64,000 bases of DNA from Streptomyces sp. NA02950. GTDB lineage: Bacteria > Actinomycetota > Actinomycetes > Streptomycetales > Streptomycetaceae. The DNA is taken from the NCBI RefSeq assembly GCF_013364155.1, contig NZ_CP054916.1, positions 9,206,001-9,270,000 on the forward strand. Direction: 5' to 3'. The position numbers and the translations under genes were made by a program. Below the pieces are notes generated by a model. That model was not told the DNA's origin. It searched no databases and saw only the letters and a program-made list of their open reading frames with translations. Each line of letters starts with the position of its first letter. Position 1 is the stretch's first letter. Below, piece by piece: positions 16,905 through 26,557 of the stretch.

Positions 16905-18139
16905 GGCGTTCCGTTTCCCTCGACGGCGTGGGGCGTGAGTGGCAGGGATGTGGTGACCTGATAGCCACCTTCGGGGCGGGGCCCGGCACGCAGTTCGCCG
17001 CCGACGGAGTGGGCGCGTTCGCGCATGCCCATGATGCCGAAGCCACCGCCCTGCGTGGCCTTCGGGACGGAGGCCACGGTGGGTCCGTCGTCGCTGACGC
17101 TGATCAGCAGCTGGGAGCCGGAGTACACAAACCGTACGTGTACGGCGTGTGCGGCGGCGTGCTTGGTGACGTTGGTGAGCGCTTCCTGCACGATCCGGAA
17201 GGCCGTCAGGTCCACACCAGGGGAGAGCGTTCGCGCTCCGCCCTCGGTGGTGACGGCGACGGTGAGCCCCGCGGATTCGCACACCGAGATCAGCTCGGGC
17301 AGGCGGGCGAGCCCGGGCGTCGGCTCCGGCGGGGTGGGTTCGTGTTCGTCGGTCTGCCGCAGCAACCCGAGAGTGGCTTTGAGCTCACGCAGTGCGGAGG
17401 ACGTGGTGCCCGTCAGGTCGGTGAGGATCTTCTTGGTCTGCTGCGGGTTGTCGAGGGCCAGGTGCGCGGCGGCACCGGCCTGGGCGTTGGCCAGGGCCAG
17501 GTGGTGGGCGACGACATCGTGCAGTTCGCGGGCGATCCGCATGCGTTCCTCGGTGACGCGCAGGCGTGCCTCCTCCTCCCGGGTGCGCTCGGCGTGTTCG
17601 GCACGGGCCTGAACCGCCTGCAGGTAGGCGCGCCGCGTCCGGGCCATGCTGCTGGCGGCGAGCGGCAGCAGCACCCAGAAGACGGGATTGATGGCCCTGA
17701 AGACCAGCGGGGTGTGGGGCGTGCTGTCGGAGAACGCGGCCGCGGCAGCCAACGCCACCATGGTGGACACCGCGTACGCCCGGGTGGTTCTGGGGTCGGC
17801 GAGGGTGCCCAGCCAGTAGAGCCCGGCGATGGTCGGCGCCAGCAGAAGAGGCGTCGGCAGATACCCCAGCGCGACCTCGGCCGCCGTGCAGACGGTGGCC
17901 ACAGCGGCGGTCGTGCGCGGATGGCTGCGGTGCTTCAGCAAAACCAGGCAGGACAGGCCTGCGAGGAGGATGGCGGTCCCTGGCTGGTCCGGCGGGTCCG
18001 TCTCGGGCATGCTGAGCGTGCCGCCGAGGGACGCACAGCCCCACAGCACCAGGGCCGTCATCAGGTCGACAAAAAAGGGGCGGCGGTGCGCGAATTCCTC
18101 GATACGGTGCGTGTACCGCCGCTCCAGGCTGGTGCTCAT
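16901..18139 (-). CDS. NarL-family sensor histidine kinase
   Basis: The protein has 412 residues. Residues up to about 170 form several membrane helices with short loops. The HisKA_3 dimerisation helix follows (ERMRIARELHDVVAHHLALANAQ, phosphoacceptor His in ELHDVV), and then a HATPase domain (FRIVQEALTNVTKHA, SDDGP, GGFGIMGMRERAHSVGGEL). I choose the ATG at 18139, preceded by ACGGAGA; a longer frame to 18229 lacks a site. With no large extracytoplasmic loop it probably senses an envelope signal. It forms a pair with the response regulator and stands upstream of no other gene. Confidence 0.9.
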   Translation of the reverse strand: MSTSLERRYTHRIEEFAHRRPFFVDLMTALVLWGCASLGGTLSMPETDPPDQPGTAILLAGLSCLVLLKHRSHPRTTAAVATVCTAAEVALGYLPTPLLLAPTIAGLYWLGTLADPRTTRAYAVSTMVALAAAAAFSDSTPHTPLVFRAINPVFWVLLPLAASSMARTRRAYLQAVQARAEHAERTREEEARLRVTEERMRIARELHDVVAHHLALANAQAGAAAHLALDNPQQTKKILTDLTGTTSSALRELKATLGLLRQTDEHEPTPPEPTPGLARLPELISVCESAGLTVAVTTEGGARTLSPGVDLTAFRIVQEALTNVTKHAAAHAVHVRFVYSGSQLLISVSDDGPTVASVPKATQGGGFGIMGMRERAHSVGGELRAGPRPEGGYQVTTSLPLTPHAVEGNGTP

Positions 18140-18258
18140 CGGTTCTCCGTCGGTGGGACTGAATCCATGCTGGACGATTCCCGTTACGGGACGGCGCTGT
18201 TGGGCGCCCGTGTCGCCACGAGCGCCCAAGATGCGTTATCAGGTATGCGTCTTGTTCA

Positions 18259-20448
18259 TCAGGTACGCGCCGTGGCCGCCTCGGCCGAAGACGCGTGCGG
18301 CTCGGGCCGGCGGTTGAGGGCCTCTCCCTCCACGTCGACGCGGGGCAGTATCCGCTCCAGCCGCTTCGGCAGCCACCATGCCTTGTCGCCGAGCAGGGCC
18401 AGGACGGCGGGCACGATGGCCATCCGTACGATGAAGGCGTCGAACAGGACGGCTGCGGCGAGACCGAACCCGATCATCTTGATCATGGGCTCGTTCTGGC
18501 CGATGAATCCGGCGAATACCGCGATCATGATCAGTGCTGCGGCCACCACCACGCGGGCGCTGTGCCGGAAGCCGGACGTGATCGCCCGGAGGGGTGTTTC
18601 GCCGTGGACGTACGCCTCCCGCATCCGCGAGACGAGGAACACCTCGTAATCCATGGCCAGACCGAAGACGATGCCCACCAAGAAGATCGGCATCAGGCTC
18701 ATGATCGGGCCGGTCTGCTCCACGCCCAGGAACTCGGCGCCGTGGCCCTGCTGGAAGACCATGACGACCGCGCCGAGGGACGCCAGCACCGAGAGCAGGA
18801 AGCCGGCGGCCGCCTTGAGGGGGACCAGCAGCGACCGGAAGACCACCAGCAGCAGGACGACGGCCAGGCCGACCACGACGACCAGGTATGGGACCAGCGC
18901 GGACTGCACCTTGCCGGAGATGTCGATGTTCAGCGCGGTGGTGCCGGTGACGTCGAAGGACGCCCCGGTCGCCGACTCGAGTCCGGGACGCTCGCCCCGG
19001 ATGGTCGACACCAGCTTCTTGGTCTTCTCGTCGGTCGGCGCGGTAGCGGGCACGGCCGAGAAGACAGCGGCGTCACCGGCGTTGTTGAAGTGGGCTGGGG
19101 AGAGGGACACGACTCCCTTCGTGGCACCGATCTCCTTGGAGATCGTCGTGACCGCGCCCTTTGGGTCGTCGGTGCCCTGAGCATCCACGACGATGGTCAA
19201 CGGCCCGTTGAAGCCCGGCCCGAAACCTTCGGAGAGCGCGTCGTAGGCCCGGCGTTCGGTGGTGGACGTCGGCTTGACCTCGTCCCCGGGCATGCCGAGG
19301 CGGAGATCCGTCATCGGCACCGCGAGGGCCCCAAGACCCACCACGCCCAGGAACAGCGTGGACAGGGGCCGGCGCAAAACGAACCGCGCCCAGCGGGTAC
19401 CCCCGTTGTCCTTGGGAGTCTGCTTCCCACGCATGCTCTTGCGGGCCTTGTGCGGAAGGACGGCGTTCGGCCAGAAGCCGAGGAACGCCGGGACCAGCGT
19501 CAGCGCGACGAGTACGGCAGCGGCGACCGCGCCCGCGGCCGCCAGGCCCATCTTGGTGAGCATCGGGATGCCCACGACCGCGAGCCCGGCCAGCGCGATC
19601 ACGACGGTGAGCCCGGCGAACACGACCGCCGACCCGGCGGTGCCGACTGCGAGACCGGTCGCCTCCTGCGGCGCGTGGCCCTTGGCGCGCTCCTCACGGT
19701 AGCGAGAGACGACGAACAGGGCGTAGTCGATGCCGACCGCGAGGCCCAGCATCATCGCCAGGGTGCCGGTCGTGGTGGACAGGCCGAGGGCGTCGGCCAG
19801 GGCCAGGATCGTGGCCATGCTCACGCCAACACCGATGACGGCGGTCAGCAGCGGCAGCCCGGCGGCGGCCAGCGACCCGAAGGTGATGAGGAGCACGACG
19901 GCTGCGACCGCGATGCCGATCACTTCGGCCGCGCCGCCCGCGCCACCTTCGCCGTCCATCGCGTTCCCACCGGCTTCGACGGTCAGCCCGGCGTGCCTGG
20001 CCTGGTCCATGACCTGCTTCAGATGGGTCTTGCTGGCCTCGGGGAGATCCCCGGCCGGCGCCTTGAAGGTGACGGTCGTGTACGCCGTCGTGGCGTCCTT
20101 GCTGACCGCATGAGGCTGGACACTCGCGACCTGGGAATCGTGGCCCAGCTCGGCCACGGCCTCCTCGATGGCCTTCTTGTTCTCGGCAGCGATCACCTTC
20201 TCGCCACCCCGCGAGACGAACACGACCTGGGCGGACGCGCTGTCGGCCGGGGCGTCGGGAAAGCGTTGCTTCATCAGGTCGAGTGCCTTCTGGGACTCGA
20301 TGCCCGGCATGGAGAACTGTTCGGTGGGGGCCTTGGGGGCCGCGAGGGCCCCCAATCCGATAGCAGCCAGCACGGCAGCCCAGATCAAGGCGACGCGCCA
20401 GCGCCGCCGGAAGGCCAGACGGCCCACTCGGTAGAGAAAAGTAGCCAC
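18259..20448 (-). CDS. MMPL/RND-family membrane transporter
   Basis: The 729-residue protein has one N-terminal membrane helix, an extracytoplasmic domain (about 40-190) and a block of helices including the MMPL motif GLAVGIDYALFVVSRYREE. A second extracytoplasmic domain and a final helix block follow with FLVGIVFGLAMDYEVFLVSRMREAY. This duplicated layout is typical of actinobacterial MMPL exporters of lipids, siderophores or antibiotics, driven by proton flow. Start GTG at 20448 with GGAGA upstream. The two-component genes follow in the same direction after a 119-base gap, suggesting joint control. Confidence 0.88.
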   Translation of the reverse strand: MATFLYRVGRLAFRRRWRVALIWAAVLAAIGLGALAAPKAPTEQFSMPGIESQKALDLMKQRFPDAPADSASAQVVFVSRGGEKVIAAENKKAIEEAVAELGHDSQVASVQPHAVSKDATTAYTTVTFKAPAGDLPEASKTHLKQVMDQARHAGLTVEAGGNAMDGEGGAGGAAEVIGIAVAAVVLLITFGSLAAAGLPLLTAVIGVGVSMATILALADALGLSTTTGTLAMMLGLAVGIDYALFVVSRYREERAKGHAPQEATGLAVGTAGSAVVFAGLTVVIALAGLAVVGIPMLTKMGLAAAGAVAAAVLVALTLVPAFLGFWPNAVLPHKARKSMRGKQTPKDNGGTRWARFVLRRPLSTLFLGVVGLGALAVPMTDLRLGMPGDEVKPTSTTERRAYDALSEGFGPGFNGPLTIVVDAQGTDDPKGAVTTISKEIGATKGVVSLSPAHFNNAGDAAVFSAVPATAPTDEKTKKLVSTIRGERPGLESATGASFDVTGTTALNIDISGKVQSALVPYLVVVVGLAVVLLLVVFRSLLVPLKAAAGFLLSVLASLGAVVMVFQQGHGAEFLGVEQTGPIMSLMPIFLVGIVFGLAMDYEVFLVSRMREAYVHGETPLRAITSGFRHSARVVVAAALIMIAVFAGFIGQNEPMIKMIGFGLAAAVLFDAFIVRMAIVPAVLALLGDKAWWLPKRLERILPRVDVEGEALNRRPEPHASSAEAATART

Positions 20449-21000
20449 GACAAGATCTCCGTAGACGGATATCGAACGTTGTCCAGGCTCTCCGGGACGG
20501 GGCCCTGTCGTCGTCGTGCGGCTGCCGACATTCCTGACTGCTGAAAACGCAGTACGTGCGGGTCGAAGATCCTCCGCAGGAAGTACGGAGCGTCCGTGGC
20601 CGGCCAGGTATTATCATCCCCGCTGTCCACCGCGCATAAGCGAGCGCCTCAGCGGTCTCCTCCCCTGATTATCGAGCCACTGGGTGCCACGTACTGATAT
20701 CGGCTTATCTGTGGTGGGGCTTGGCCGATTCTGCCGAAAGGCTTCATCGGGGCTGCCTCATTGCCGAGAGCGTGACAGGGCTGGATACCACCGACACGGG
20801 GCCTGGAGGCGGCCCGGCGGCGCCCTCCTGATGGCCGATGATCTGTCCGCGCACCAGGACAGGGTGGCAGCGCCGACGACGGGGGGTGCCTCCCGGTCAG
20901 GACTTCGGGCATCCCGTCCTGTTCCCGACCGCCGCATAGTTTGTGGGAGGACCGGCGGCACGGGCGCAGCCTGAGGCCGGTGGTCAGTCGGCTGGGAAGC
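20449..21000. other. gene-free stretch upstream of the MMPL gene
   Basis: No convincing coding region. It should contain the promoter of the MMPL gene on the minus strand. An AT-rich GATAATACC lies at about 20609-20617 on that strand, but I cannot define a full promoter. Confidence 0.35.
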
Positions 21001-21039
21001 AGCCCAGGTGGAGGCTGGTGGGCGGATGACAGCCATCAT

Positions 21040-21725
21040 CGTCGCAGGTCTGTACGCGCGCACACGGTCGGGATGACCGGCGAGATCGAGGGCGATCAGA
21101 ATGGTGCCGAACAGCTTGGCGTCGGAGGTCTGCGGGAAGTCCGGCTCGCCGACCAGCGGCCATGGTGAGCCCTCGGGCAGTCGAACGGGGACGGGCAGGC
21201 CCTCCGTGCTGCCGGGCGCGAAGGGCGCCCCTTCGAAGATCCGCAGGGTTACATACGCGGTCACGGCATCGCCGCCGCGGCGCCTTGCGGCAAGGCCGCG
21301 GCGTCTCCGGCAGATTCCGCCCTCCTCGTCCCTGTCAGGGTCCGTCAGCACCAGGGTGCGCAGGTTGCGCAGGGCAGTCAGCTGCCCGGTCTCGGCGTGG
21401 ATGAGACCCGGTGAGTCAAGGGTGAGTTCGGACAGGCCGGTCAGGCGGAGCACAGGGGCCAGGTCGACGGGCGTTTTGCACTGGGCGCCGAGGATATCCA
21501 GGGCATCCGGATCGAGCCCAACGGGGAACGCAGCTCGTCCGCGCCCGAGATCACGACGGACGTGGTGCCGTCGGCAGGGACGTCGATGAGAATGTCAGCG
21601 TGGTTCTTCCTGCCCGGTGCCCTTTTCAGGAGCGATCAACGGGAGCGAGGCCTCCCCCAGGGCGTCCAGGACGGCAGCGATGGTCGGCGGGTCTTCCGGG
21701 CCGGACAGACGCAAGAGGCCGGGGC
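21040..21725 (-). pseudogene. degenerate gene with leucine-rich-repeat-like segments, function unknown
   Basis: Three minus-strand frames give related protein text. They are LRLSGPEDPPTIAAVLDALGEASLPLIAPEK, ADILIDVPADGTTSVVISGADEL, and LDPDALDILGAQCKTPVDLAPVLRLTGLSEL with ETGQLTALRNLRTLVLTDPDR. The LxxLxxLxL spacing in the last part looks like leucine-rich repeats. A further piece (PVPVRLPEGSPWPLVGEPDFPQ) may be its C-terminus. At least two frame changes and a stop break it. I do not recognise the family. Confidence 0.4.
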
Positions 21726-21957
21726 GCCACCCGGCTCGCCTTACCGTTCAGCGCACTGCTCAATACCTTCAAGGAGTCATGCACTGCGGTGAGGTGTGCA
21801 CAGCAGTCATCTTGTTTCGTCTCAGCGTGTCGCTACGCACGGTATCCGGTGCGAGGACAGATGTCCTGAATCGGCTCGGGGCGCGGGCGCGGCGTCCTAC
21901 GGCACGTAAGAGCGGTCAATCCGACCACGTTCCGCTGCTGCTCTACAAGTCGACGGT

Positions 21958-24249
21958 TCACTGTGGCGAGGCGGGTTCGAGGCGGACTACCACGCCTTTT
22001 GAAGTGGGGGTGTTGCTGAAGTCGGCGACGCTGTCCAGGGGGACCAGGACATTGGTTTCCGGGTAGTAGGCGGCCGCCGATCCACGGGTAGTGGGGTAGG
22101 GCACCACGCGGAAACCCTCGGCGCGGCGTTTGACGCCGTCGTGCCATAGGCTGACGAGGTCTACCTTCTGCAGCTCGGTCAGGCCGAGGGCCTTCATGTC
22201 GTCGGGGTTGACCAGAACGACGCGGCGGCCGTGGTGGATGCCGCGGTAGCGGTCGTTCATGGCGTAGGGGATGGTGTTCCATTGGTCATGCGACCGCATG
22301 GTCTGCAGGATGAGGTGTCCTTCTGGCGCGTGCAGCATCTCGAAGGCGTTGCGGGTAAAGACTGCCTTGCCGCTGGGCGTGTTGTAGGTGTGGTCGTTGA
22401 CCGGGTTGCGGAGCTGGAAGCCGGCGGGGTCGGCGAGGCGCGCGTTGAAGTCCGCGAAGCCGGGGACGACGCGGGCGATGCGGTCGCGGATGGTGTCGTA
22501 GTCGGCTTCGAACTGCTCCCAGGGGATGTCCGGGGAGGTTCCGAGAGTGGCCCGGGCCAGCCGGGAAATGATCGCCACCTCGCTGAGCAGCGTCTCGGAG
22601 GCGGGGGTCAGACGGCCGCGGGAGGAGTGGACCATGCTCATGGAGTCCTCGACGGTGACGAACTGTTCCCCGCCGGCTTGGATGTCGCGGTCGCTGCGGC
22701 CCAAGGTGGGCAGGATCAGGGCCGTCTGGCCGCAAACGGCGTGGGAGCGGTTGAGTTTGGTGGAGATGTGCGCGGTCAGGCGACAGCGGCGCATCGCCTG
22801 TTCGGTGAGTTCGCTGTCGGGCGCGGCCCGGACGAAGTTGCCTGCCACGCCGAGGAAGACCTTCACTTTCCCGTCGCGCATGGCGCGGATGGCATCGACG
22901 GAGTCGTAGCCGTGCTTGGTGGGCGGGGCAAAGGCGAATTCCCGGCCGAGCGCGTCCAGGAAGCTCTGCGGCATCTGCTCCCAGATGCCCATGGTGCGGT
23001 CGCCCTGGACGTTGCTGTGGCCGCGCACCGGGCACACTCCAGCGCCGGGTCGGCCAACGTTGCCGCGCAGCATCAGGAAGTTGACGATCTCGCGGATGGT
23101 GGGCACGCCGTGTTTGTGCTGGGTGATGCCCATGGCCCAGCAGACAATGATGCTCCGGCTGTTCAGAACGCGGTGGTGGACGTGCTCGATCTCCTCGCGG
23201 GTCAGGCCGGTGGCCTCCAGGACGTTGTGCCAGGTGGTCGCGCGGATGTGCTGGGCGAAGTCTTCGAAGCCGGTGGTGTGGGCGTGGATGAAGTCGTGGT
23301 CCAGGACTCCGCCCGGGCAGGCGTCCTCGGCCTGGAGCAGCAGCAGGTTGAGGGCTTGGAAGAGTGCCAGGTCTCCGCCGGCCCGGATGTGCAGGAACTG
23401 GTCGGCGATGCGGGTGCCTCGTCCGAGTACGCCACGGGCTTTTTGGGGGTGTTTGAAGCGGAGCAGTCCGGCCTCGGGGAGTGTGTTGACGGCGATGATG
23501 TGGCCGCCGTTGCGTTTGGTCTCCTCCAGGGCCGAGAGCATGCGCGGGTGGTTGGTGCCTGGGTTCTGTCCCACCACGAAGATCAGGTCGGCGTGGTGGA
23601 TGTCGTCCAGACTGACACTGCCTTTGCCGATGCCGAGCGTCTCCGTCAGCGCGCGACCGCTGGATTCGTGGCACATGTTGCTGCAGTCGGGCAGGTTGTT
23701 GGTGCCGAACGCGCGGGCGAAGAGCTGGAGGAGGAACGCGGCTTCGTTGCCGAGCCGGCCGGAGGTGTAGAAGGCCGCCTCGTCCGGCGAGTCGAGCCCG
23801 CGGAGCTCCTGCGACATCAGGGAGAACGCCTCGTCCCAGCCGATGGGCTCGTAATGACTCGCCCCGGGGCGCTTGACCATCGGTTCGGTCAGCCGGCCGC
23901 GCTGGTTGAGCCAGAGGTCCGACATGCGATTCAGTTCGTCGATCGTGTACTGCCTGAAGAAGTCGCGCCCAATCCGCCGGGTGGTCGCCTCGTCGTTGAT
24001 GTGCTTGGCGCCGTTCTCGCAGTACTCATTGCGGTGCCGCTGGCCGGGGGCCGGTTCGGGCCACGCGCAGCCAGGGCAGTCGGTGCCGTTGGCCTGGTTG
24101 ATGGTGAGCAGGCTGGTCGCCGCCCGGCGGGGCGAGGTCTGCTGCAGCGAGTACCGCAGGGCGTGAGTGACCGCCGGCACCCCAGTCGCCCAGGTCTTGG
24201 GCGAGGTGACCGTCAGGTCGTCATCGGTGGAATCGTTCGGGCTGCTCAC
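21958..24249 (-). CDS. FdhF/YdeP-family molybdopterin oxidoreductase
   Basis: The protein has 763 residues. The N-terminus carries a cysteine cluster (TDCPGCAWPEP...EYCENGAKH) as in the FdhF/YdeP group. Molybdopterin domains follow: AAFYTSGRLGNEAAFLLQLFARAFGTNNLPDCSNMCHESSG, FVVGQNPGTNHPRML, NFLMLRGNVGRPGAGVCPVRGHSNVQGDRTMG. A C-terminal MopB-binding barrel follows (YNTPSGKAVF ... MRSHDQWNTIPYAMNDRYRG). The family is related to formate dehydrogenase but its substrate is often unproven. I choose the GTG at 24249, which gives the usual length, over a 78-residue extension. It lies just beyond the kynureninase operon terminator. There formate from N-formylkynurenine or formaldehyde oxidation would be a fitting substrate (inference). 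Confidence 0.82.
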   Translation of the reverse strand: MSSPNDSTDDDLTVTSPKTWATGVPAVTHALRYSLQQTSPRRAATSLLTINQANGTDCPGCAWPEPAPGQRHRNEYCENGAKHINDEATTRRIGRDFFRQYTIDELNRMSDLWLNQRGRLTEPMVKRPGASHYEPIGWDEAFSLMSQELRGLDSPDEAAFYTSGRLGNEAAFLLQLFARAFGTNNLPDCSNMCHESSGRALTETLGIGKGSVSLDDIHHADLIFVVGQNPGTNHPRMLSALEETKRNGGHIIAVNTLPEAGLLRFKHPQKARGVLGRGTRIADQFLHIRAGGDLALFQALNLLLLQAEDACPGGVLDHDFIHAHTTGFEDFAQHIRATTWHNVLEATGLTREEIEHVHHRVLNSRSIIVCWAMGITQHKHGVPTIREIVNFLMLRGNVGRPGAGVCPVRGHSNVQGDRTMGIWEQMPQSFLDALGREFAFAPPTKHGYDSVDAIRAMRDGKVKVFLGVAGNFVRAAPDSELTEQAMRRCRLTAHISTKLNRSHAVCGQTALILPTLGRSDRDIQAGGEQFVTVEDSMSMVHSSRGRLTPASETLLSEVAIISRLARATLGTSPDIPWEQFEADYDTIRDRIARVVPGFADFNARLADPAGFQLRNPVNDHTYNTPSGKAVFTRNAFEMLHAPEGHLILQTMRSHDQWNTIPYAMNDRYRGIHHGRRVVLVNPDDMKALGLTELQKVDLVSLWHDGVKRRAEGFRVVPYPTTRGSAAAYYPETNVLVPLDSVADFSNTPTSKGVVVRLEPASPQ

Positions 24250-24707
24250 GGCTCGTTCTTTCGTATCGGCGGTTGCGGGGGCGGCCCTGCCGAAGAGACC
24301 GCTCGGCGTTGGACCTGCAGCGCAATGGGGAGGCCGGTGGGCCCTGAAGCGCGTCGCGTACGGCGACCACCACGGCCGCGACAGCATCGCTGTGCGGCCG
24401 CACCGGTGGTGCCCCGTCGACGCCAAAGCGGCGCCAAACGGATTTTCCGTCACCTCTTTCAGGCCCTGGTCGGCCCTCAGCACGGCGCCCCGCAGGTCGA
24501 CTATGTGAAGTTCGTTGGCGGGCTCAGATGAGATTCCGCGCCGCTCGGGTGGCGATCGAGACCTGCGTACGAGGGACCTGGGCGGACCGCGCTACTGTTC
24601 GAACCCGGCCAGATCCCGGGACGTCGCGCAATCCAGCGGTCGTGTTGTGGGTGCGTAGGACGGTGCAGGTCCGGAGTCACGGGTGCGGGAGACACCGCAC
24701 CCGGCAC
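24250..24707. other. intergenic region between the FdhF-like gene and kynureninase
   Basis: No gene seen. It holds the kynU terminator (24681-24702) and presumably the promoter of the FdhF-like gene. Confidence 0.5.
24681..24702 (-). terminator. terminator of the tryptophan/formaldehyde operon
   Basis: GGGTGCGG and CCGCACCC form an 8-bp stem with a 6-base loop, 5 bases beyond the kynureninase stop. It separates this operon from the FdhF-like gene. Confidence 0.6.
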
Positions 24708-25937
24708 TCATGTCCCGCCGGTGGCCGTAAGGCCGCGGATCACGTCCATGGCCCGCCAGGTCTCGGCGAAGCCGGTGGTGAGGGGAGACAATCCGACGCG
24801 GATGCCGTCCGGTGGACGGAAGTCGATGATCACACCTGCCTCGATCAGGCGCTGTGACAGTTCTGCCGCGTCGGCACGGGCGAGGGTGACGTGGCTGCCG
24901 CGCCGGTCGGGGTCGCGCGGCGACGCGATGCGCACCCCGTGCGGTACGAGCCAGTCCTGGGCGAGTTCGGTGACCATCTCGGTCAGTGCCATGCCTTTGG
25001 CGCGTATGCGGTCGATGCCGGCCTCGGCGGTCAGCGTCACGCTCTCCTCGACGCCGATCATGGCGGTGATCGGCGGGGTGCCGGACAGGGCGCGGCGCAC
25101 CCCGGGAGCCGGGCGGTAGGCGTGTTCCATGGCGAACGGTGCGGCTGCGCCCATCCATCCCCATATGGGCTGGCGGAAGGACTCCTGGTGGGCGGTTCTC
25201 ACGTAGGCGAAGGCGGGGGCCCCGGGCCCGGCGTTGAGGTACTTGTAGGTGCAGCCGACGGCGAAGTCGACCCCTGCGGTGTCGAGTTGGACCGGGATGG
25301 AGCCCACGCTGTGGCAGAGGTCCCAGACGGTCAGCGCGCCGTGCTCATGGGTCAGGGCGGTGAGCGCGGCCATGTCGGCGATCCAGGCCGAGCGGTAGGC
25401 GACGTGGGAGAGGGTGACGACGGCCGTGTTCGCGTTCAGCTCGGCGGCGAGTTCCTCCGCCGTCACCCCCGCGTCCGGGTCGGAGTCGATCCACCGTACG
25501 GTCATGCCCAGTTCGTCGGCGATGCCCTGGACGAGGTAGCTGTCGGTGGGGAAGTTGTGCCGGTCACTGATGATCTCGGTGCGTCCTGGGCGCAGGGCGA
25601 GGGCGCCCCGGAGCAGTTTGTAGAGACAGACGCTGGTGGAGTCGGCGACGACAACCTGGCCGGGGGCCGCGCCGAGGGCGGCTTCCCCGAGGGCGTCGCC
25701 GATGCGCTCGGGCAGTTCCATCCAGCCTTCGGACCAGGAGCGGATGAGCCGGGTGCCCCACTCCTGGGTGAGCAGTGAGTTCAGGCGCTCCTGGGTGGCC
25801 TTCGGCGGGCGGCCCAGGGAGTTGCCGTCGAGGTAGGCGATCAGTCCATCGTCGGCAGGAGTGATGAACCGGTCGCGGAAGGGGGCGAGAGGGTCCTTCT
25901 CATCGAGGCGGCGGGCGTCGTCGAGGGAGGTCGTCAT
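24708..25937 (-). CDS. kynU: kynureninase
   Basis: This is a 409-residue PLP enzyme that cleaves kynurenine (or 3-hydroxykynurenine) to anthranilate (or its 3-hydroxy form) and alanine. Family marks are YLDGNSLGRPPKATQERL near the N-terminus, VVADSTSVCLYKLLRGAL, SHVAYRSAWIADMAAL, WDLCHSVGSIPVQLD and VGCTYKYLNAGPGAPAF, with the PLP lysine in TYKYLN. The ATG overlaps the stop of the MBL hydrolase gene (ATGA). It is the last gene of an operon that also encodes tryptophan dioxygenase. No kynurenine 3-monooxygenase is seen, so anthranilate is the likely product. Confidence 0.93.
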   Translation of the reverse strand: MTTSLDDARRLDEKDPLAPFRDRFITPADDGLIAYLDGNSLGRPPKATQERLNSLLTQEWGTRLIRSWSEGWMELPERIGDALGEAALGAAPGQVVVADSTSVCLYKLLRGALALRPGRTEIISDRHNFPTDSYLVQGIADELGMTVRWIDSDPDAGVTAEELAAELNANTAVVTLSHVAYRSAWIADMAALTALTHEHGALTVWDLCHSVGSIPVQLDTAGVDFAVGCTYKYLNAGPGAPAFAYVRTAHQESFRQPIWGWMGAAAPFAMEHAYRPAPGVRRALSGTPPITAMIGVEESVTLTAEAGIDRIRAKGMALTEMVTELAQDWLVPHGVRIASPRDPDRRGSHVTLARADAAELSQRLIEAGVIIDFRPPDGIRVGLSPLTTGFAETWRAMDVIRGLTATGGT

Positions 25938-26557
25938 GGGGTCACCTTTTCCGGCAGTCGCGCCTTCTCCGCGCCGATGGTCGTGGAGTCGCCGTGGCCG
26001 GTGTGCACGACGGTCTGCCCCGGCAGGACCAGGAGCCGGTTGCGGATGGAGGCGATGATGGTGCGGTAGTCGGAGTAGGAACGGCCGGTCGCGCCGGGGC
26101 CGCCCTGGAAGAGCGTGTCGCCGCTGAAGACGACTCCCAGTTGCGGGACGTACAGGCACACCGCGCCGGGAGCGTGGCCGGGGGTGTGCAGGACGGTGAG
26201 CTCGGTGCCGCCGGCTGCGATCACCTGGCCGTGGGCCAGTTCACCGTCCGGGGCGAGGCCGGGGTGGGTGAGCTTCCACAGGGGCAGGTCGTCCGGGTGG
26301 AGGAGGACCGGCGCGCCGGTGAGGTCGGCGAGCGCGGGCGCGGCGTTGATGTGGTCGTCGTGGGCATGGGTGCAGATGATCGCGGTGAGGCGGCGTTCGC
26401 CGACGGCGGCGGCGATGGCGGCCGCGTCATGGGCCGGATCGATGACGATCACGTCGGTGTCGTCGCCGATGATCCACACGTTGTTCTCGACGTCCCAGGT
26501 GCCGCCGTCCAGGCTGAACGTGCCGGAGGTGACCAGATGCTCGACTTGGGTCGGCAT
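25934..26557 (-). CDS. MBL-fold hydrolase, probable S-formylmycothiol hydrolase partner of MscR
   Basis: The 207-residue beta-lactamase-fold protein has the zinc motif THAHDDHINAAPAL (HxHxDH), a following metal ligand in HTPGHAPGAVCLYVP, and FSGDTLFQGGPG. It resembles glyoxalase II-like hydrolases. Its ATG overlaps the stop of the mycothiol dehydrogenase gene (ATGA). This MscR-MBL pair is common in actinobacteria. The hydrolase is thought to release formate from S-formylmycothiol, which is known by context rather than shown here. Start ATG at 26557. Confidence 0.85.
   Translation of the reverse strand: MPTQVEHLVTSGTFSLDGGTWDVENNVWIIGDDTDVIVIDPAHDAAAIAAAVGERRLTAIICTHAHDDHINAAPALADLTGAPVLLHPDDLPLWKLTHPGLAPDGELAHGQVIAAGGTELTVLHTPGHAPGAVCLYVPQLGVVFSGDTLFQGGPGATGRSYSDYRTIIASIRNRLLVLPGQTVVHTGHGDSTTIGAEKARLPEKVTP

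Noticed and set aside
18295..20544. 749-codon plus-strand frame opposite the MMPL gene
   Set aside because: Low-complexity His/Asp/Gly/Arg-rich translation typical of an antisense shadow; the minus strand encodes an obvious transporter.
22231..24531. 766-codon plus-strand frame opposite the FdhF-like gene
   Set aside because: Antisense shadow without motifs or ribosome site.
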